From Panicum virgatum (taxonomy: Eukaryota > Streptophyta > Magnoliopsida > Poales > Poaceae), in the NCBI RefSeq assembly GCF_016808335.1, contig NC_053153.1, positions 30,325,590 through 30,389,589 of the forward strand: a stretch of DNA of 64,000 nucleotides. The letters run 5' to 3'. The notes under the pieces are model-generated. The model saw only the letters and a program-made list of their open reading frames with translations. It was not told the DNA's origin and did not search any database. Positions 1-11,199 of the stretch are shown piece by piece. The stretch's first letter is position 1, and every line of letters begins with the position of its first letter. The position numbers and the translations under genes were made by a program.

Positions 1-632
1 TTTCTGTTCTGTAATATGTGTGAACATCACTGTTATACCAATAAAATGAAACAATGTGGCAAAGTTGAGCTGATGTAATCACGTTGATTATTTTTTTTTC
101 TGTTGATGCTACCTGTACACATTGTACAAAATCCAGAATAATTTATGAAATTCGATTGGTGAACTGTTCGAGCTTGAATTGCAGTATTATGCGACCACAA
201 CTCTATCTTTCGCGGAGGGAGCTCCACAGTCCACACCTCTATTAACCGAAGGCTTCTATTCCTAGCACGCGAGGAGCCGCGCTGCCATCGTAGAAGGGCC
301 GGCCGTGATTCGCCCCTCGCCTCCCTAGCTCCGGCAGCGCCTCCGCCGCTGCCTTCCACCATCGCCATGCTGACTGAGCTTGCTGCCGCCGGAACCACCC
401 TCTCTTTGCCCAAGCCGCCGGCACTGCCCATCGGGGTCTTGCCCTGCTCGGCCGGTGGTGCTCCCGTACCATCTTGTCCTCCGCTGGCTGAACCGCCACC
501 GTTGTCAGGCCGCCACCAATCCCTCCTCTAGGTCTGGTGGTCATGGAGCCGCCCCGCCCTAGCAACCCTAGGATCCTAAGGCCGCTCCGCCCACCTACCA
601 CCCCTTCCCCTCCCCCCTCCCTCCCTTGCCTC
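1..632. other. Unassigned sequence, no gene recognised
   Basis: AT-rich up to about 190, then a GC-rich block (about 200-620) open in several frames. The overlapping ORFs read as Arg/Gly/Ala-rich composition-driven translations with no family I recognise, so I do not call a gene. It ends at the target duplication of the hAT MITE that starts at 633. Confidence 0.5.
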
Positions 633-1128
633 TAGGTATGGCAATTCCACCTGCAGATGTGGGTATTCGCGAATTTTAGATCCGACGGGTGAGGGTCCGA
701 TATTCCAACCGTGGGTGCACCCGCACCCGCAAGGTTTGAGATTTCACCCGCTGGTGGACCCATACCTATCCGAAAACAAAGAAACCCTAGTCCAGTCTGC
801 TTAGGTAAGGCCCAGCCCAACTATCCTAACTATAAAATGAGCACATGAACTTATGGATTTGTTGTTAGTTTGTCTTTATTACTTTGAACTTATGAATTTG
901 TTGTTAGTTATCCCTATTACTTTGAACTTACGGATTTGTTGTTAGTTTTTCCTATTACTTATGAAAATGTGCTGTTTCACATTTTAAATTGATGAATTTG
1001 TGTATTTTTATTATATCTGTTGCCACACCCGCGGGTCTGCCTATGGGCGGGTTTTTCACAACCACGCGGGTTTGCCTGCGGGTGGGTTTTCGCCAAACTC
1101 ACACCCGCATCCGCGGGTGCCATCCCTA
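633..1128. mobile_element. hAT-type MITE with 8-bp target duplication
   Basis: The ends are inverted: TAGGTATGGCA at the left and TGCCATCCCTA at the right (reverse complement TAGGGATGGCA), with CCCGC/GCGGG-rich subterminal sequence on both sides. It is flanked by CTTGCCTC (625-632) and CTTGTCTC (1129-1136), an 8-bp duplication with one transition, which is the hAT signature. It has no coding capacity and contains a three-copy tandem repeat. Confidence 0.8.
846..961. repeat. Tandem repeat, about 38-39 bp x 3
   Basis: Three imperfect copies of a unit beginning TGAACTTATGGATTTG and containing TTGTTGTTAGTT, starting near 847, 886 and 924. It lies inside the hAT MITE. Confidence 0.8.
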
Positions 1129-1479
1129 CTTGTCTCGAGGTAGAAGGTGAGCAGGAGCAGGTGCGGGCACCGCGCACTTTTGCGATGGGTCGAGGGAAAA
1201 TCGTGCGTGCGATAAATAGACTTTGCCCTATCAACCAGCTGAACCTCGCGCACAAAACACGTAACTAGTAGGTCTATAGTATTGGTCTGAGCCCATTAGA
1301 TAAGGCCAAATTTCTTCTTTGTTTACACTACTAGTGTACGCTCATTTGTTTCTTCATCGATGGCCCATAGTCAAAAGATGAGATTTTTGCGTATGACAAT
1401 AAGCAGTTCAGAGCCGATATAGATTAAGTAGGTATTCAAATGCAGGGAAGGAGTTATACCTGTAGTAAGAGTAAAATAT

Positions 1480-2135
1480 ATGGACGGTCTTCTAACTTGT
1501 CTCGAGGTATCATCTAGATCCCTAAATTTGTCCGAAAGTGTCATTCGCGTCCCTAAACTCTCATGTATATCTGGTCCCTAAACTTGTCTCAATGTGTCAT
1601 TTCGGTCCTTAAACTCTTAAGGTGATAACAATTAATTGTATTCAAAATGGACTATTTATTAAGCTATTTTTTCAGTCGATTCATTTAGAAATCTTACCAC
1701 TAAAACCAGTTTAATTCCAAATTTAGCTGCTTATTAATCATACATCATGGGTTGATCTAGATTATCTGATGTCAATGGTGGATATTATAGTTTTCTCGTT
1801 TAACTTGGAGATATCAATGCTAATCCTCAATATTTTCTACTAATCATTTATATTTTGCATGGGCTTTGTATAAATTTATTAAGATAATTTATTCTCATTC
1901 TCAATAAAAATCAAAATAGCAATTTTATTAAATTTGAAGTAGCAAAAGAATTTTTCATGAACTTAAAGTAGCAAAATATGTATATTAAATAAAAAATAGT
2001 ATATGGAGAGTTTAGAGATATGCATGTCACTGCGGGACAAGTTTATAGATCTAAAAAATACATTTAAAGATAGGAATATAGATGACACAGCATAACAAGT
2101 TTAGGGACCATTACTGTAGTTTACTCCCGTAGCAA
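1480..2135. mobile_element. Foldback/MITE-like element with long imperfect inverted repeats
   Basis: The left arm (about 1495-1620) carries several copies of TCCCTAAACTTGTC-like sequence with GTGTCAT spacers. The right arm (about 2000-2133) carries the same motifs in inverse orientation, for example ACAAGTTTAGGGACCA. The interior is AT-rich and non-coding. Exact ends and target duplication were not resolved. The family is common near grass genes, but I cannot name it from sequence alone. Confidence 0.5.
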
Positions 2136-2758
2136 TATGCAGAAATAGGCAACTACACAGTTAAAGAAGTATGATCCACTAATCTACTATAATACTGAAT
2201 GATGTACTACAAAAGCTAATAGTAGTAAAGCTGAAGCAAACACATGCTAAGTCCTAGCAGAAACAAGGGCTACGAGACTTCATCTTCCCGGAAGTCTGGT
2301 CAGCTTTCGATGGTCTGAATCTCGATCAGCGATGCAGGGCAGAGAGAGACATCAGCAGCCACAAGCGCGTGTGCATGGGGCCGAGAACTGGAGCGGCAGC
2401 GCCGCAGCACGCTTGCATGCTCCTTTCTGAAGCCTGTCACACGGGCAATGCAAGGATGCATGCAGTTGGGCGTCCCCGCGCGAACAGAGGGCCGGGTGTG
2501 ACACGAGATGATGCCCTGCCGCGACGCGAGATGATGCCCTGCCTCTCGCCGCGGAGGACTCTGATCTTCCGATATTGCCTAGCATCATATATCGAGCTGT
2601 GTTTCTCACTTACCCGATGTGTAGTACATGGTATGGGCCCATTGATTTTGGGGCCCCGAGGTGGCTGCCCCTCTCGCCCCCCTCCCCCAACCCCAGGGCT
2701 GGGATTGCGCACAGCCCTGCGAGACACCGGATAATTTTGATCTTGCTCTCATCTAATT
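2136..2758. other. Unassigned sequence, no gene recognised
   Basis: Mixed composition with a G/C-rich part (2330-2710). Short ORFs on both strands overlap each other and show no recognisable domain. Confidence 0.4.
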
Positions 2759-3106
2759 TCTGTATATATAGACGGAACCCACTAAGTGTCATTTATTCTT
2801 ATTTCTCTGCGACTACATTAAGCAACATCACTTCTATTTTCATTACTGTCAGATTATAAGTGTCCTCTAAAATCCATCCGTCCATGTATCATCCTCTCAT
2901 CCTCTACTAGCATTAACCATAATGATCATAATCATCCACTAGCATCACCCACAATGATCATAACTCAAATACCACTACTGATGGCTTTTCAACTCATCGT
3001 CTGACTTCTCTGCTCCCTTCCCGCAACTATAAAAGATGCACATCCTCTCATAAATTTATTAAAAAATTCTCTCAAATCCCGCAGCAACGTGTGGAGAATC
3101 ACCTAG
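2759..3106 (+). mobile_element. Possible small non-autonomous Helitron (3' end better supported)
   Basis: The right end matches a grass Helitron 3' terminus: a decayed GC hairpin region (3077-3094) followed by ATCAC, CTAG at 3103-3106 and a host T. The hairpin arm reads GTGTGG where related elements usually have GCGCGG, which would fit CpG decay. The left end (TCTGTATATATAG at 2759) is a guess from its resemblance to Helitron 5' ends, and it is not preceded by the expected A. Confidence 0.35.
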
Positions 3107-3169
3107 TTTCTATATATGAAAGGAGAAGAGTTAGGCACGTGGCTAGCATGGCCACGTCGTCTCCAAAGC

Positions 3170-3335
3170 CAGGGGCGAAGCCACATTGTCATTAGGGGGG
3201 TGCATTAGCACCCCCTAAAAATGAAAAAAAAGTGATCACGCTTAAATTTTCACTCTATTTCCACCCCCCATAATTCAACTTTATGCACTCACGAGGCAAG
3301 CGCACCCCCTCTAATTTACTCTAGCTTCGCCACTG
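3170..3335. mobile_element. hAT MITE, 166 bp
   Basis: Terminal sequences are CAGGGGCGAAGCC and GCTTCGCCACTG, imperfect inverted repeats of the CAGTGGCGAAGC type. An exact 8-bp target duplication TCCAAAGC flanks it at 3162-3169 and 3336-3343. Non-coding. Confidence 0.9.
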
Positions 3336-3822
3336 TCCAAAGCTGTCGTCCGTTCGATTTCACCCCAAAGGCTGATACGCTCTCCGCTCACTGCTGTGTC
3401 CCTTCCGCGTTTCGCTGCCATCCTCTGTCCGTGTTGTCTCCTTTTCACAATGCGTTTTCATCCGTGTCAGTTGTCCACTGCAGAGCGCTCATGAAGCTCT
3501 CGCCCTTCTCCTCCCCCCTCTTTCTTGCTTTCATACTTTGACTTCCGCCATGGCTGCTCATCTTCCAAATCCTTGAAGCACGCGCAATTGTCGCCTCGTC
3601 TTCCTCGGCTCCGTCGACCTCCGCAGGTGGTTCCCCATCTTCTTCTTCTTTGTGTCGTCCGTGTGAGTCTAGCTCGTTCCCCATCCACCCCATCTCCCCT
3701 CTCCTAGTGCACCCAGTCCCGCAACCTCCACCCTACAACTGCCCTCCGAGTGGTTGGCTGCGGTGAGGCCGAGCTCTACCGCGGCTCCCGGCGGCATGGC
3801 GGCCGGAGGTCGGCCTCCACCG
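3336..3822. other. Unassigned C/T-rich sequence before the nested LTR cluster
   Basis: C/T-rich with short unrecognised ORFs on both strands. It ends at GTGGG (3823-3827), the target site of the outer solo LTR. The sequence resumes at 9762. Confidence 0.4.
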
Positions 3823-3954
3823 GTGGGTGTTGGGTATTTTAATGACAACAAATAAATCCGCAAGCGCACGGATACTATTGTATCTTTCACCCGTGAGTAT
3901 TCAAGGGTATTATAATCCACAAGGAACGTGTGTGCACTAACTTCTAACTGGATC

Positions 3955-4830
3955 TGATGTAGGCGCGGCCCGATCTTCCAAGAGGTAGGGTAGATTCGAT
4001 TGGTGGAGTACGTGACGTTGGCGATCCGGCTTCTAATCAGACACGAATTCGAAGCCTACAACCGTTACACCACCACTCCATTGGTTATCAACCAAGTACA
4101 ACTTGATTGACCTCACCAAGAAGGCTTTCCTACAAGCGAATCGAAGAACACAAGCAAGAAAGGATAAACACGCAATATGAAATTGCAGATGTGTATGAAG
4201 CGAAAATCAAATAGGGGTTCAAGAACTCGATTCCAAAGGACTAATCGACACAGTGGAGGAGATCAAGAACGGGGGCCCTGGATCATTATAAAAGGACTTG
4301 TCGCCACAGTTATAACAAATCAATCTCAGTTTCACAAGGAAAACTTGATCTAAACAAAACCCTCACCCTAATATGGCGTCGACTACTTAATATATGAGGT
4401 TTATGTCGTGGATGACCCCTCTGGAAATGCCCCTATGGGCTCCAAGATGATACACGGGCGAACGGCCCAAAAGATTGTGTCGTGGCAGACTGACAAATTC
4501 TGGATGTTTACTTGTTTTGACTATTTCTGTCGACTTCAAATGAATTTCGGCCTCAAACTGGTGCCATTGGAAGCTCCTTGAAATTATCTTTCCATCCATA
4601 TAAAGAGCATCCAAAACGGACTCTGTGTGCGGCCTGGGCGTCGATTTTGGTGCGGGCTGCTCCTAGACTCCGAGATGGACTCAACTTGAGTTTCTTTGGG
4701 CCTCCACCTTGGAGACTCGAACCGAATCAACCTCGGGCCTCCTTCATGACTTGGACACCCTTGCTGGACTCCTCTCTCTTGATGCCATGCACCAATCATG
4801 GTCGTATGCATGGGTGTCATGCCCTCATCA
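3955..4830 (-). repeat. 3' LTR of the gag-only element
   Basis: An 876-bp LTR with TGATG/CATCA ends. It is the longer copy: about 530 bp present here (about 4107-4638) are missing from the right-hand LTR. Confidence 0.85.
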
Positions 4831-4847
4831 TCCTCCCCTTCTTGAAG
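4831..4847 (-). other. Polypurine tract of the gag-only element
   Basis: On the minus strand the sequence CTTCAAGAAGGGGAGGA directly abuts the start of the 3' LTR, as needed to prime plus-strand DNA synthesis. Confidence 0.7.
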
Positions 4848-5637
4848 AAAAGCCGTCCTCGACGTCGAGTGTGCTTGAAAGTGATTCTACACAAAACAAA
4901 GGAGAGTGGGGTTGCGAAAACAAAAGGAACCAAAATTATTATGAAGAGGGGTGTGAACATGTTTCAAACTGTGGAATGAGTCATCTCGCATTGAAATATC
5001 AGCAAGCATGTAGGCTCCTTGATTGGAAGACACAATGTTTGTCAACACCATCCTGCAAAAGATTAGTACCAACAAAAGACAAAGCAGGAATAGATGATTG
5101 TATATCCATTAGAATATATTCAATGCAAACAAATTCAGCACTAGCAGGCGTAGGTGGCGACCAGCAATGCTCCCCTTCTTGGGAGTAAACTTGTTTCATG
5201 AAAACATAACTAGAGGAAAGTGGAATAATATTTATACTATGGCTGCCCTCAAGTTGATCACAATCTTGCATAACAAAATGAGAATTCAGATTGCTACAAA
5301 TGTAGACTCGATGTATCATATAATGTCCATTGTTGTTATATTTTCCAATAGCATGATATGTGTGTCTAGAAAACCATGGCAAATTAGCATATTAAACAAG
5401 TCTATTTTCCAAACAATTCAGATTACAGAAAACCTCAAATTCAATATAACCCAAAGTATTTAAAGAAGACAATAGTTTGAGCTCATCGTTTGCGCTAGCA
5501 ATATGAATAACATGATTAATTTCAGCACAAGTGGGTGGTTTTAAAACATGTATAGCAGAAATATTATCACACAAATCATCTTTATCACAAGGAAAATCGA
5601 GCAAGTCATCTTATGACAAAGGAAGATCAAGAGAAGG

Positions 5638-6212
5638 TTAGACTAACAATTGCTCTATAAAAGCATGATTGGTGGAAAAATTCAGCACATCTAGAGAAGT
5701 CGCACCATCTGTGAGTGTAGCTTTCCTCTCATTACTTTTGCTCTCATTTTCAGCAAGAGTACTGCATGAATTGTGAGGTGATGGTTCTGAATTTGCAAAT
5801 GAGGTTGTGAGCTCCTCATTTTGTTTCGCATCATCCTTGTCCTCTTGCGTTTGTTCAGAATCCTGCAAAAGGTTAGTCATAGCAAGAGATACAACAATAG
5901 ACTGATCCTCTAACTGAAACACCTCATCATAAGAGTTAACTATATGAGAGGGACTAGCAAAAGTTGAGAGGGACTAGCAAAAGTTTATCTCATAATAATT
6001 TTCATATCATCCCAAGTTTGAAGTTTATCTAATGGACTTAAGCACTCCCACCAAGTTAAAACAGAAAGTCGCAAAACACTGGCTGTATTTTTTACCTTCC
6101 TCCTTGGACACATAAAGCGATTAGCAAATATGTTGTCAATTGCAATTTCCCACTCAATGTACTCATCAGCACAGATGCCATCATAAGTTGGTGGATATGA
6201 AGAACCTGTCAT
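5638..6212 (-). pseudogene. Retrotransposon gag-like fragment
   Basis: The minus-strand frame starting at 6212 encodes a Ty3/Gypsy-like gag core: a YDG...EYIEWE segment, then NIFANR, RRKVKN and LTWWE. It stops after about 75 codons and resumes in another frame at 5922-5638 with a FQLEDQSIVVSLAMTNLLQ segment and an acidic, Ser/Glu-rich tail. The break coincides with a 20-bp tandem duplication (5946-5985). There is no zinc knuckle and no protease. It cannot produce a complete capsid protein as read. Confidence 0.65.
5946..5985. repeat. 20-bp tandem duplication inside gag
   Basis: Two perfect copies of GAGAGGGACTAGCAAAAGTT lie side by side. The extra 20 bp shifts the gag frame. Confidence 0.9.
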
Positions 6213-6479
6213 TGTTATAAGATAGCAAAAAACAACACAAAAGTATTATCCCTATCAACTAGCAACTACTAGGTCGGAAAGGTGGGAAAGAGGATTGCAA
6301 TATCTCAAGCGGCTTATCACCGTCTTACAAGTGTTCTTACCAAAGCCAACAGGATGGTACAATCTGTTGTCAAGCTTGAATGTAACAGTTGCAAGATGAA
6401 CATGTGCTGACAGAAGTATTTGTGGAGCTTTGGGTAGGCACAATATGGTAGCAAGGAATATCAAATTTTCAATTCAGAA

Positions 6480-7035
6480 TTGCAAAACTGAAAAGTAGTC
6501 CCAAGATATTCTTCTTTTTTTCTTTTCTTTTTTTTGGTGCGGCTTTTGTTCTTGTTTTTTTTTCAGCACCTTCAGCTTTTTGTTCTTTTATTTTTTTTAT
6601 AATCTGAACTGCTGCAAAAAAAAACAAGTGCTATAACAACCACCAATTCTGTTCAGAACACTACGACATCAGTATAACACATGTATTTTTAAATTCGTAG
6701 CTCCAGTTGATCTGACAGATTAAACTAGACAAAAATCTTGATCTAACCCAACTGGAATCAAGTCAATCGGAGGTCTACAACTCCGGATATAAAAATAATA
6801 AATCGCTGTTCAGGTTGTGATATGACACTAGCACAAGACACGTTTTAAACAAGCAACACAATGACACAACGTGGGACTAAAATTTAGAAAAGCAAACTGA
6901 ACCGAAAAATTGTGGGGCACAAACGGGTTATAGGAAAGTGGAAATAAAATTTTTTAGGACTTTTTGTGAGCTATGGGTGATGAACAAAAACGAATCTAAA
7001 GGGGGGGACACGATAATACCTCACGGACAACCAGG
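6480..7035. other. Leader region of the gag-only element, no gene
   Basis: This is untranslated leader in the minus orientation. It has a strongly T-rich stretch (6505-6600) on the plus strand and no ORF that I recognise. Confidence 0.5.
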
Positions 7036-7048
7036 AATCTTGATACCA
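7036..7048 (-). other. Primer binding site, initiator Met tRNA type
   Basis: On the minus strand TGGTATCAAGATT lies two bases after the LTR terminal CA. The first eight bases match the complement of the initiator Met tRNA 3' end (TGGTATCA). Confidence 0.75.
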
Positions 7049-7261
7049 CTTGATGTAGGCGTGGCCGATCTTCCGAGAGGTAGGGTAGATTCGATTGGTG
7101 GAGTACGTGACATTGGCGATCCGGTTTCTAATCAGACACGAATTCGAAGCCTACAACCGTTATACCACCTCTCCATTGGTTATCAACCAAGTACCTCTCG
7201 ATTTTGGTGCGGGCTGCTCCTGGACTCCGAGATGGACTCAACTTGAGTTTCTTTAGGCCTC

Positions 7262-8611
7262 TGTTGACGCTCCTTAGCGCCCCCGATTTATATACCGCAA
7301 GCGCACGGTTTCGTGTAGCTTTTCTCTTAGAGTATTCCCCCAAGGTTTATCAATCCACGAAACCAAAGAAACAAGAAACAATCTACTAGCATAGAGATTC
7401 CTTTGTGTGAGATGGTGAAAACGAATCTAATCTATTAAAAACACGACAAACACCGAAGGTAGCAAGAGAAAGTTAGAGATAACCAATCTAGATCACCTAG
7501 ATCATGCATATGTTGTAGTTCCAGCTAGATAAAGTGAAGTAAGATAGATGTGAATCTCAATGAAAAGCCTCTTTAACCCCAAAATCTCCAATCCGATCCC
7601 TCGATACCCCACCTACTAAGTGGCAACGGCCTGTCACGACGCCACCCCTTTCAACAAGATACCCTGAAGCAAGTCGAACCCCCTTTGGTAGTTCCGCCAT
7701 GAACCTCTAACCACCATGACTACAAGATCATGCTAAGTGATCTATCTCGATAATAGATCTAGGATGAAGCGAACCCAAAGAAAAGAACGAAATCGAAAGA
7801 GGAGAACATGGTCGCTAAACATTCGGAAACACAAATAACTTCACCATGAATGATAGTACATCACAAGATCACAACCGGGGCCCTACCTTGATCTTGATGA
7901 TCCTAGCTCCAGAACTCCGACGTGGTCTTCCTTGCAAGGTTCCCACGTCTGCTAGGGCAAACCCTAGACAACTAGCACGACCCTCGGCTCTCCGAGAGGT
8001 GTCCCTCTATCTTCTCTACTCCTTGGCGTCGTCTCCCGAATTGATCTATGCGTGAACCTTGGGGAGGGGTCTTTAAATAGCCTCAGGGAACCCTCAGTCA
8101 AAGGGGAGGTCGAACCGACCTAAAAAAGGCCTGGGCCGGCCGGCCCAATGAGCCTAGGCCGGCCGGCCTGGCACTTTCCTTCGCCGGCTCGTGCTCAACT
8201 TTCTCCCCAAGCCTCCTGGAATCTTCTAGAGTTTATGTCTTTCACGATTGCACCCCTTTAGACGTCGTTATCTTCGAGATTTCTTCGAGGAGAAGGATAG
8301 GATGGAAAATCCTTCCTTAAATATCTCTTTGCTTTGCTTAGCCCCGAAGTATCTTGATCTTATCTTATGGGCTTTGTCTTTTGGGCTTCATTGGAGGGTG
8401 GATATGCATGAACGGGCCTCTAATCATCATGGCCTTCGATCCTTTATTCGGGCTTTGGCCTTCGTCATTCTTCGTGTCATCGCGTGATCGTGGGCCTCGC
8501 CATTTCATGCTCCAAAATTGGTCAAAAACCTGCAAAAACGAAGTACCTCCAAATTCATGCCATTATCAAAGTTAAACAGGGGATAAAATGGATACTTAAG
8601 GAGCGCCAACA
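7262..8611 (-). mobile_element. Solo LTR, 1350 bp, with exact 5-bp duplication
   Basis: It begins TGTTGACGCTCCTTAG and ends TAAGGAGCGCCAACA, which are near-perfect inverted ends. Exact duplication GCCTC flanks it at 7257-7261 and 8612-8616. A TATA-like CTATTTAAAG on the minus strand (8071-8080) indicates minus orientation. It is the innermost of three levels here. Confidence 0.9.
8133..8169. repeat. Two GC palindromes in the solo LTR
   Basis: GGGCCGGCCGGCCC (8133-8146) and AGGCCGGCCGGCCT (8156-8169) are perfect palindromes ten bases apart. They lie about 55-100 bp from the minus-strand TATA-like box, so they could act in the LTR promoter; that role is inference. Confidence 0.8.
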
Positions 8612-9869
8612 GCCTCCACCTTGAAGACTCGAACCGAATCAACCTCGGACCTCCTTCATGAGCTGGACTCCTCTCTCTTGATGCCATGCACCAATCATGG
8701 TCGTATGCATGGGTGTCATGTCCTCATCAGAGTCGGTCCAAGAACACACCAAGATAAGTGGCAAGGATAGAGAGGATTCCTGAGGTAGTATGAGATGAGT
8801 TAAGGTCGATCTCTCGGGCAAAATACTCGCTTCGGGCACCGGCTTACCCCTGAAATGGTCAGGAGACTCCGGCCTATGGCTTTACGCTATATCCGAACGT
8901 GGAGAGCTACAAAGAACCAACATGGCTGTCACCACCTGCAGCCTACCACACAGACCGTGGGATATAAGACAAACAAAGGTAACCCTTAGCCTAGACACCA
9001 CGTCTATGCTACTGATTACTACCATAGTCTAACTACGTTTAGTACCCCGTAGCAAACTACGACACTCTGTATAAATACAGAGCGACAAAGCCGTGAGTAA
9101 GAGAACTGATCTCACTCAAAAGTAAGTACTATGCAAGAACAGGAAATAACAAATACCAACTTACTTTACTATGAAAGAAGCCAATATCCGTAGACATACA
9201 ACTTGGAGAAGAACACTGATAGGCCCGGTGCTTCCCCGAACTACTCCTCATTCTCCTCCTTTATTCTAGCTCAGCGAACTAGCGCGTCTACTTTGCAATG
9301 TGTTGAGAGAGGGTGAGGGAGGCCCTTTTTATACTACTTGGAGGTCGGTTCCCGCCAAATGCATATATAGAAGGAGATCAGGTTCCTTGGCAGCTACTCC
9401 TTCTTGAAGTGCACTTGGACGGGATGCTGGCCAGGTTTGGCCGACCCCACCTATCATCCTTTTGATCTTATCTTTTGCTGGCTGGCTGACATGTGGATCC
9501 TCGTCCTTATCCTCTTGTGCATGTTGTGTGGCGCGCCCGTTTCATTGTAAGTGAGACACAGATCAATATATTTTGTGCATTTCTCCTTGTGTTCACTTGT
9601 GGCTTCTCCCGTGTTTCAGTTGTGGGTGCCTAGAGATCACAATTCATCGAAACTTGTGGAACTACTGAGATTTAAAGCCCTGTATCTAAGTTTGGTGATG
9701 AAATATTATGAATTGCTGCAGAGGTTGACGGTTGATTTCTTTGACTTAAGGACCGTCAACAGTGGGCGGAGTTCGACCGCGGCTCCCGCCGGTGCCTCGG
9801 GCGGAGCTCAGCCTCGACTGTATCCTCCTCGGCCGCGTCTCCTGGCGGCGCGGCAGGCAGAGGACCCCG

Positions 9870-10176
9870 GTGGCAGCGCTGGACCCCTCGGCGCGGCACG
9901 AGGTCGCGTCCTTCTCCGACCTCACGCGTGAGGAGTTCGAGGCGCGCCTCACGGGCATCCGCGCCGGCGGTGGCGTCCAGCAGCTCGTGCGGGGAGCATG
10001 CTTTCTGCCGCGCCGGCGTCGGAGGAGGAGGTGGCGTGCCTGCCGGCCAGCTTCGACTAGCGCAAGAAGGGCGCCGTCACCGGCATCAAGATGCAGGGCG
10101 CTTGCGGGTCGTGCTGGGTGTTCAGCACGACGGCCGTCGTCGAGGGCGCCAACATCCTCGCCACCGGGAAGCTCCC
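9870..10176 (+). pseudogene. Papain-like cysteine protease fragment (RD19/cathepsin F-like)
   Basis: Two conserved blocks of a C1A protease are visible in different frames. The first is an inhibitor prodomain end with SFSDLTREEFEARLTG (from about 9906). The second is the start of the mature enzyme with the active-site block [13 protein letters not shown] (about 10094-10132) and EGAN..LATGKLP. In the second block the FDWR motif reads FD-stop-R because the Trp codon is TAG (10061-10063). The His and Asn catalytic regions are absent. The piece is frameshifted, truncated at both ends and begins about 100 bp from the solo LTR target site. It is a dead fragment, possibly Helitron-captured. Confidence 0.8.
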
Positions 10177-10383
10177 TGCTCCTCCGTCTCCGGCTCCGCG
10201 CATCCCGCCTCCCTACTCCTTCGACTCCCGGCCATGGGGGCTGCCAGGCGCTAGATCCGGCCACGGTGGATCCAAATCCAGTGCCACGGGCCCACAGTCA
10301 GGCAGTTTGGTGCGGCAGCCTCTTTGTCGCGGCAGCGACTAGGGCGAGCGGGCGCGGCGGCGGCTCCCCTCCTCCTCCGCCTC

Positions 10384-10502
10384 CTCCTCCTCCTCCTCCT
10401 TCCCCTCTGACCCCTTCCATCGGACTCCAAGGTTAGTCAACCCCCTCCGCCCAGAAACCCAAAATAATTCTTCCCCTTCCGGCGACCATTTCCACCTACA
10501 AT
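10384..10502. repeat. Direct duplication, copy 1
   Basis: A (CTC)n tract followed by about 100 bp (from TTCCCCTCTGACC to CCACCTACAAT) recurs at about 11200-11327 with a few substitutions. Copy 2 runs into the ATG of the small two-exon ORF, so this is a duplicate of its leader. Confidence 0.85.
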
Positions 10503-10574
10503 CTTTTAAAGACTGAAACCTGGTCGCACTCGCGGCCAGGAACGACGTCCACGTCAGCTAAAAAAATAACGGCT

Positions 10575-10592
10575 GTCGGATCGCGATCCGAC
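10575..10592. repeat. 18-bp perfect palindrome
   Basis: GTCGGATCGCGATCCGAC reads the same on both strands. No function is evident. Confidence 0.85.
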
Positions 10593-10635
10593 GGTCAGGA
10601 ATAGGTAGGGACGTAAATTTTGCAAAAAAAATCCC

Positions 10636-11111
10636 GAACTTTGTTAAAATGAATACGGAGTCCACCAATTTAACGGAAAACCCCTCGGACTTTGTGGAAC
10701 CTTACTTTAAAAAAAACTTGAACGTTTAGTAATCGTGCCGTACTCTGTGAATTTTGTAAAAAAACCCTGGACTTTGTTAAAATAATTATGAAGTCCATCA
10801 ATTTTATGAAAAACCCCTTGAACTTTTCAATAATCGACCGGTACTCCGTCGATGCCAAATTTACCAAATAACCGAACTTTGTTAAAATGAATACGGAGTC
10901 CACCAATTTAACGGAAAACCCCTCGGACTTTGTGCAACCTTACTTTACAAAAAAACCTGAACTTTTAGTAATCGTGCCGTACTCCGTGAATTTTGTAAAA
11001 AAACCCTAGACTTTGTTAAAATAATTATGAAGTCCATCAATTTTATGAAAAACCCCTTGAACTTTTCAGTAATTGACCGGTACTCCGTCGACGCCAAATT
11101 TATCAAATAAC
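10636..11111. repeat. Tandem duplication, 238 bp x 2
   Basis: Two head-to-tail copies (10636-10873 and 10874-11111), each starting GAACTTTGTTAAAATG and ending near the CCAAATTTA(C/T)CAAATAA segment. Each copy contains internally repeated CTTTGTTAAAAT and ACCCCT-type phrases. Non-coding. Confidence 0.85.
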
Positions 11112-11199
11112 TCCCGCAGTCTACTAATTTTACGAACCCCCCCCCCGAACTTTTTGCAGTTCAATTTCTTAAAATAAACCTGAACTAGAGGGCATATTT

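Larger units (their letters stand above)
3955..8729 (-). mobile_element. Gag-only LTR retrotransposon inserted in the solo LTR
   Basis: Two LTRs share the ends TGATG...CATCA (3955-4830 and 7051-8729). On the minus strand an initiator-Met-type primer site follows the right LTR and a polypurine tract precedes the left LTR, so transcription runs right to left. The internal region (4831-7050, about 2.2 kb) has only a gag-like fragment and no reverse transcriptase or integrase. The flanking pentamers GGATC (3950-3954) and GAGTC (8730-8734) do not match perfectly. It would have relied on enzymes from another element. Confidence 0.85.
7051..8729 (-). repeat. 5' LTR of the gag-only element, split by a solo LTR
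   Basis: The LTR occupies 7051-7261 and 8617-8729 around the solo LTR. It lacks about 530 bp found in the other LTR, joining CCAAGTAC directly to the CGATTTTGGTGCGG block. Confidence 0.8.
3828..9761 (-). mobile_element. Solo LTR (about 1.16 kb) split by a nested retrotransposon
   Basis: It begins TGTTGGGTATTTT and ends GGACCGTCAACA, so it has TG...CA ends, and is flanked by the exact 5-bp duplication GTGGG at 3823-3827 and 9762-9766. LTR sequence is present at 3828-3954 and 8730-9761; everything between is a later insertion. A TATA-like GTATAAAAA lies on the minus strand at 9326-9335, suggesting minus orientation. No internal region or second LTR remains, as expected after unequal recombination between LTRs. 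Confidence 0.85.

Noticed and set aside
2352..2734. Overlapping ORFs of 85-121 codons on both strands
   Set aside because: No motif recognised, mutually overlapping, no sign of exon borders.
8616..8729. Apparent separate repeat copy
   Set aside because: It is the remaining end of the interrupted LTR that starts at 7051, not an independent repeat.
9762..10436. 224-codon ORF as an intact protease
   Set aside because: It contains the prodomain block but leaves the protease frame before the active site; the conserved blocks need different frames and a stop interrupts the second.
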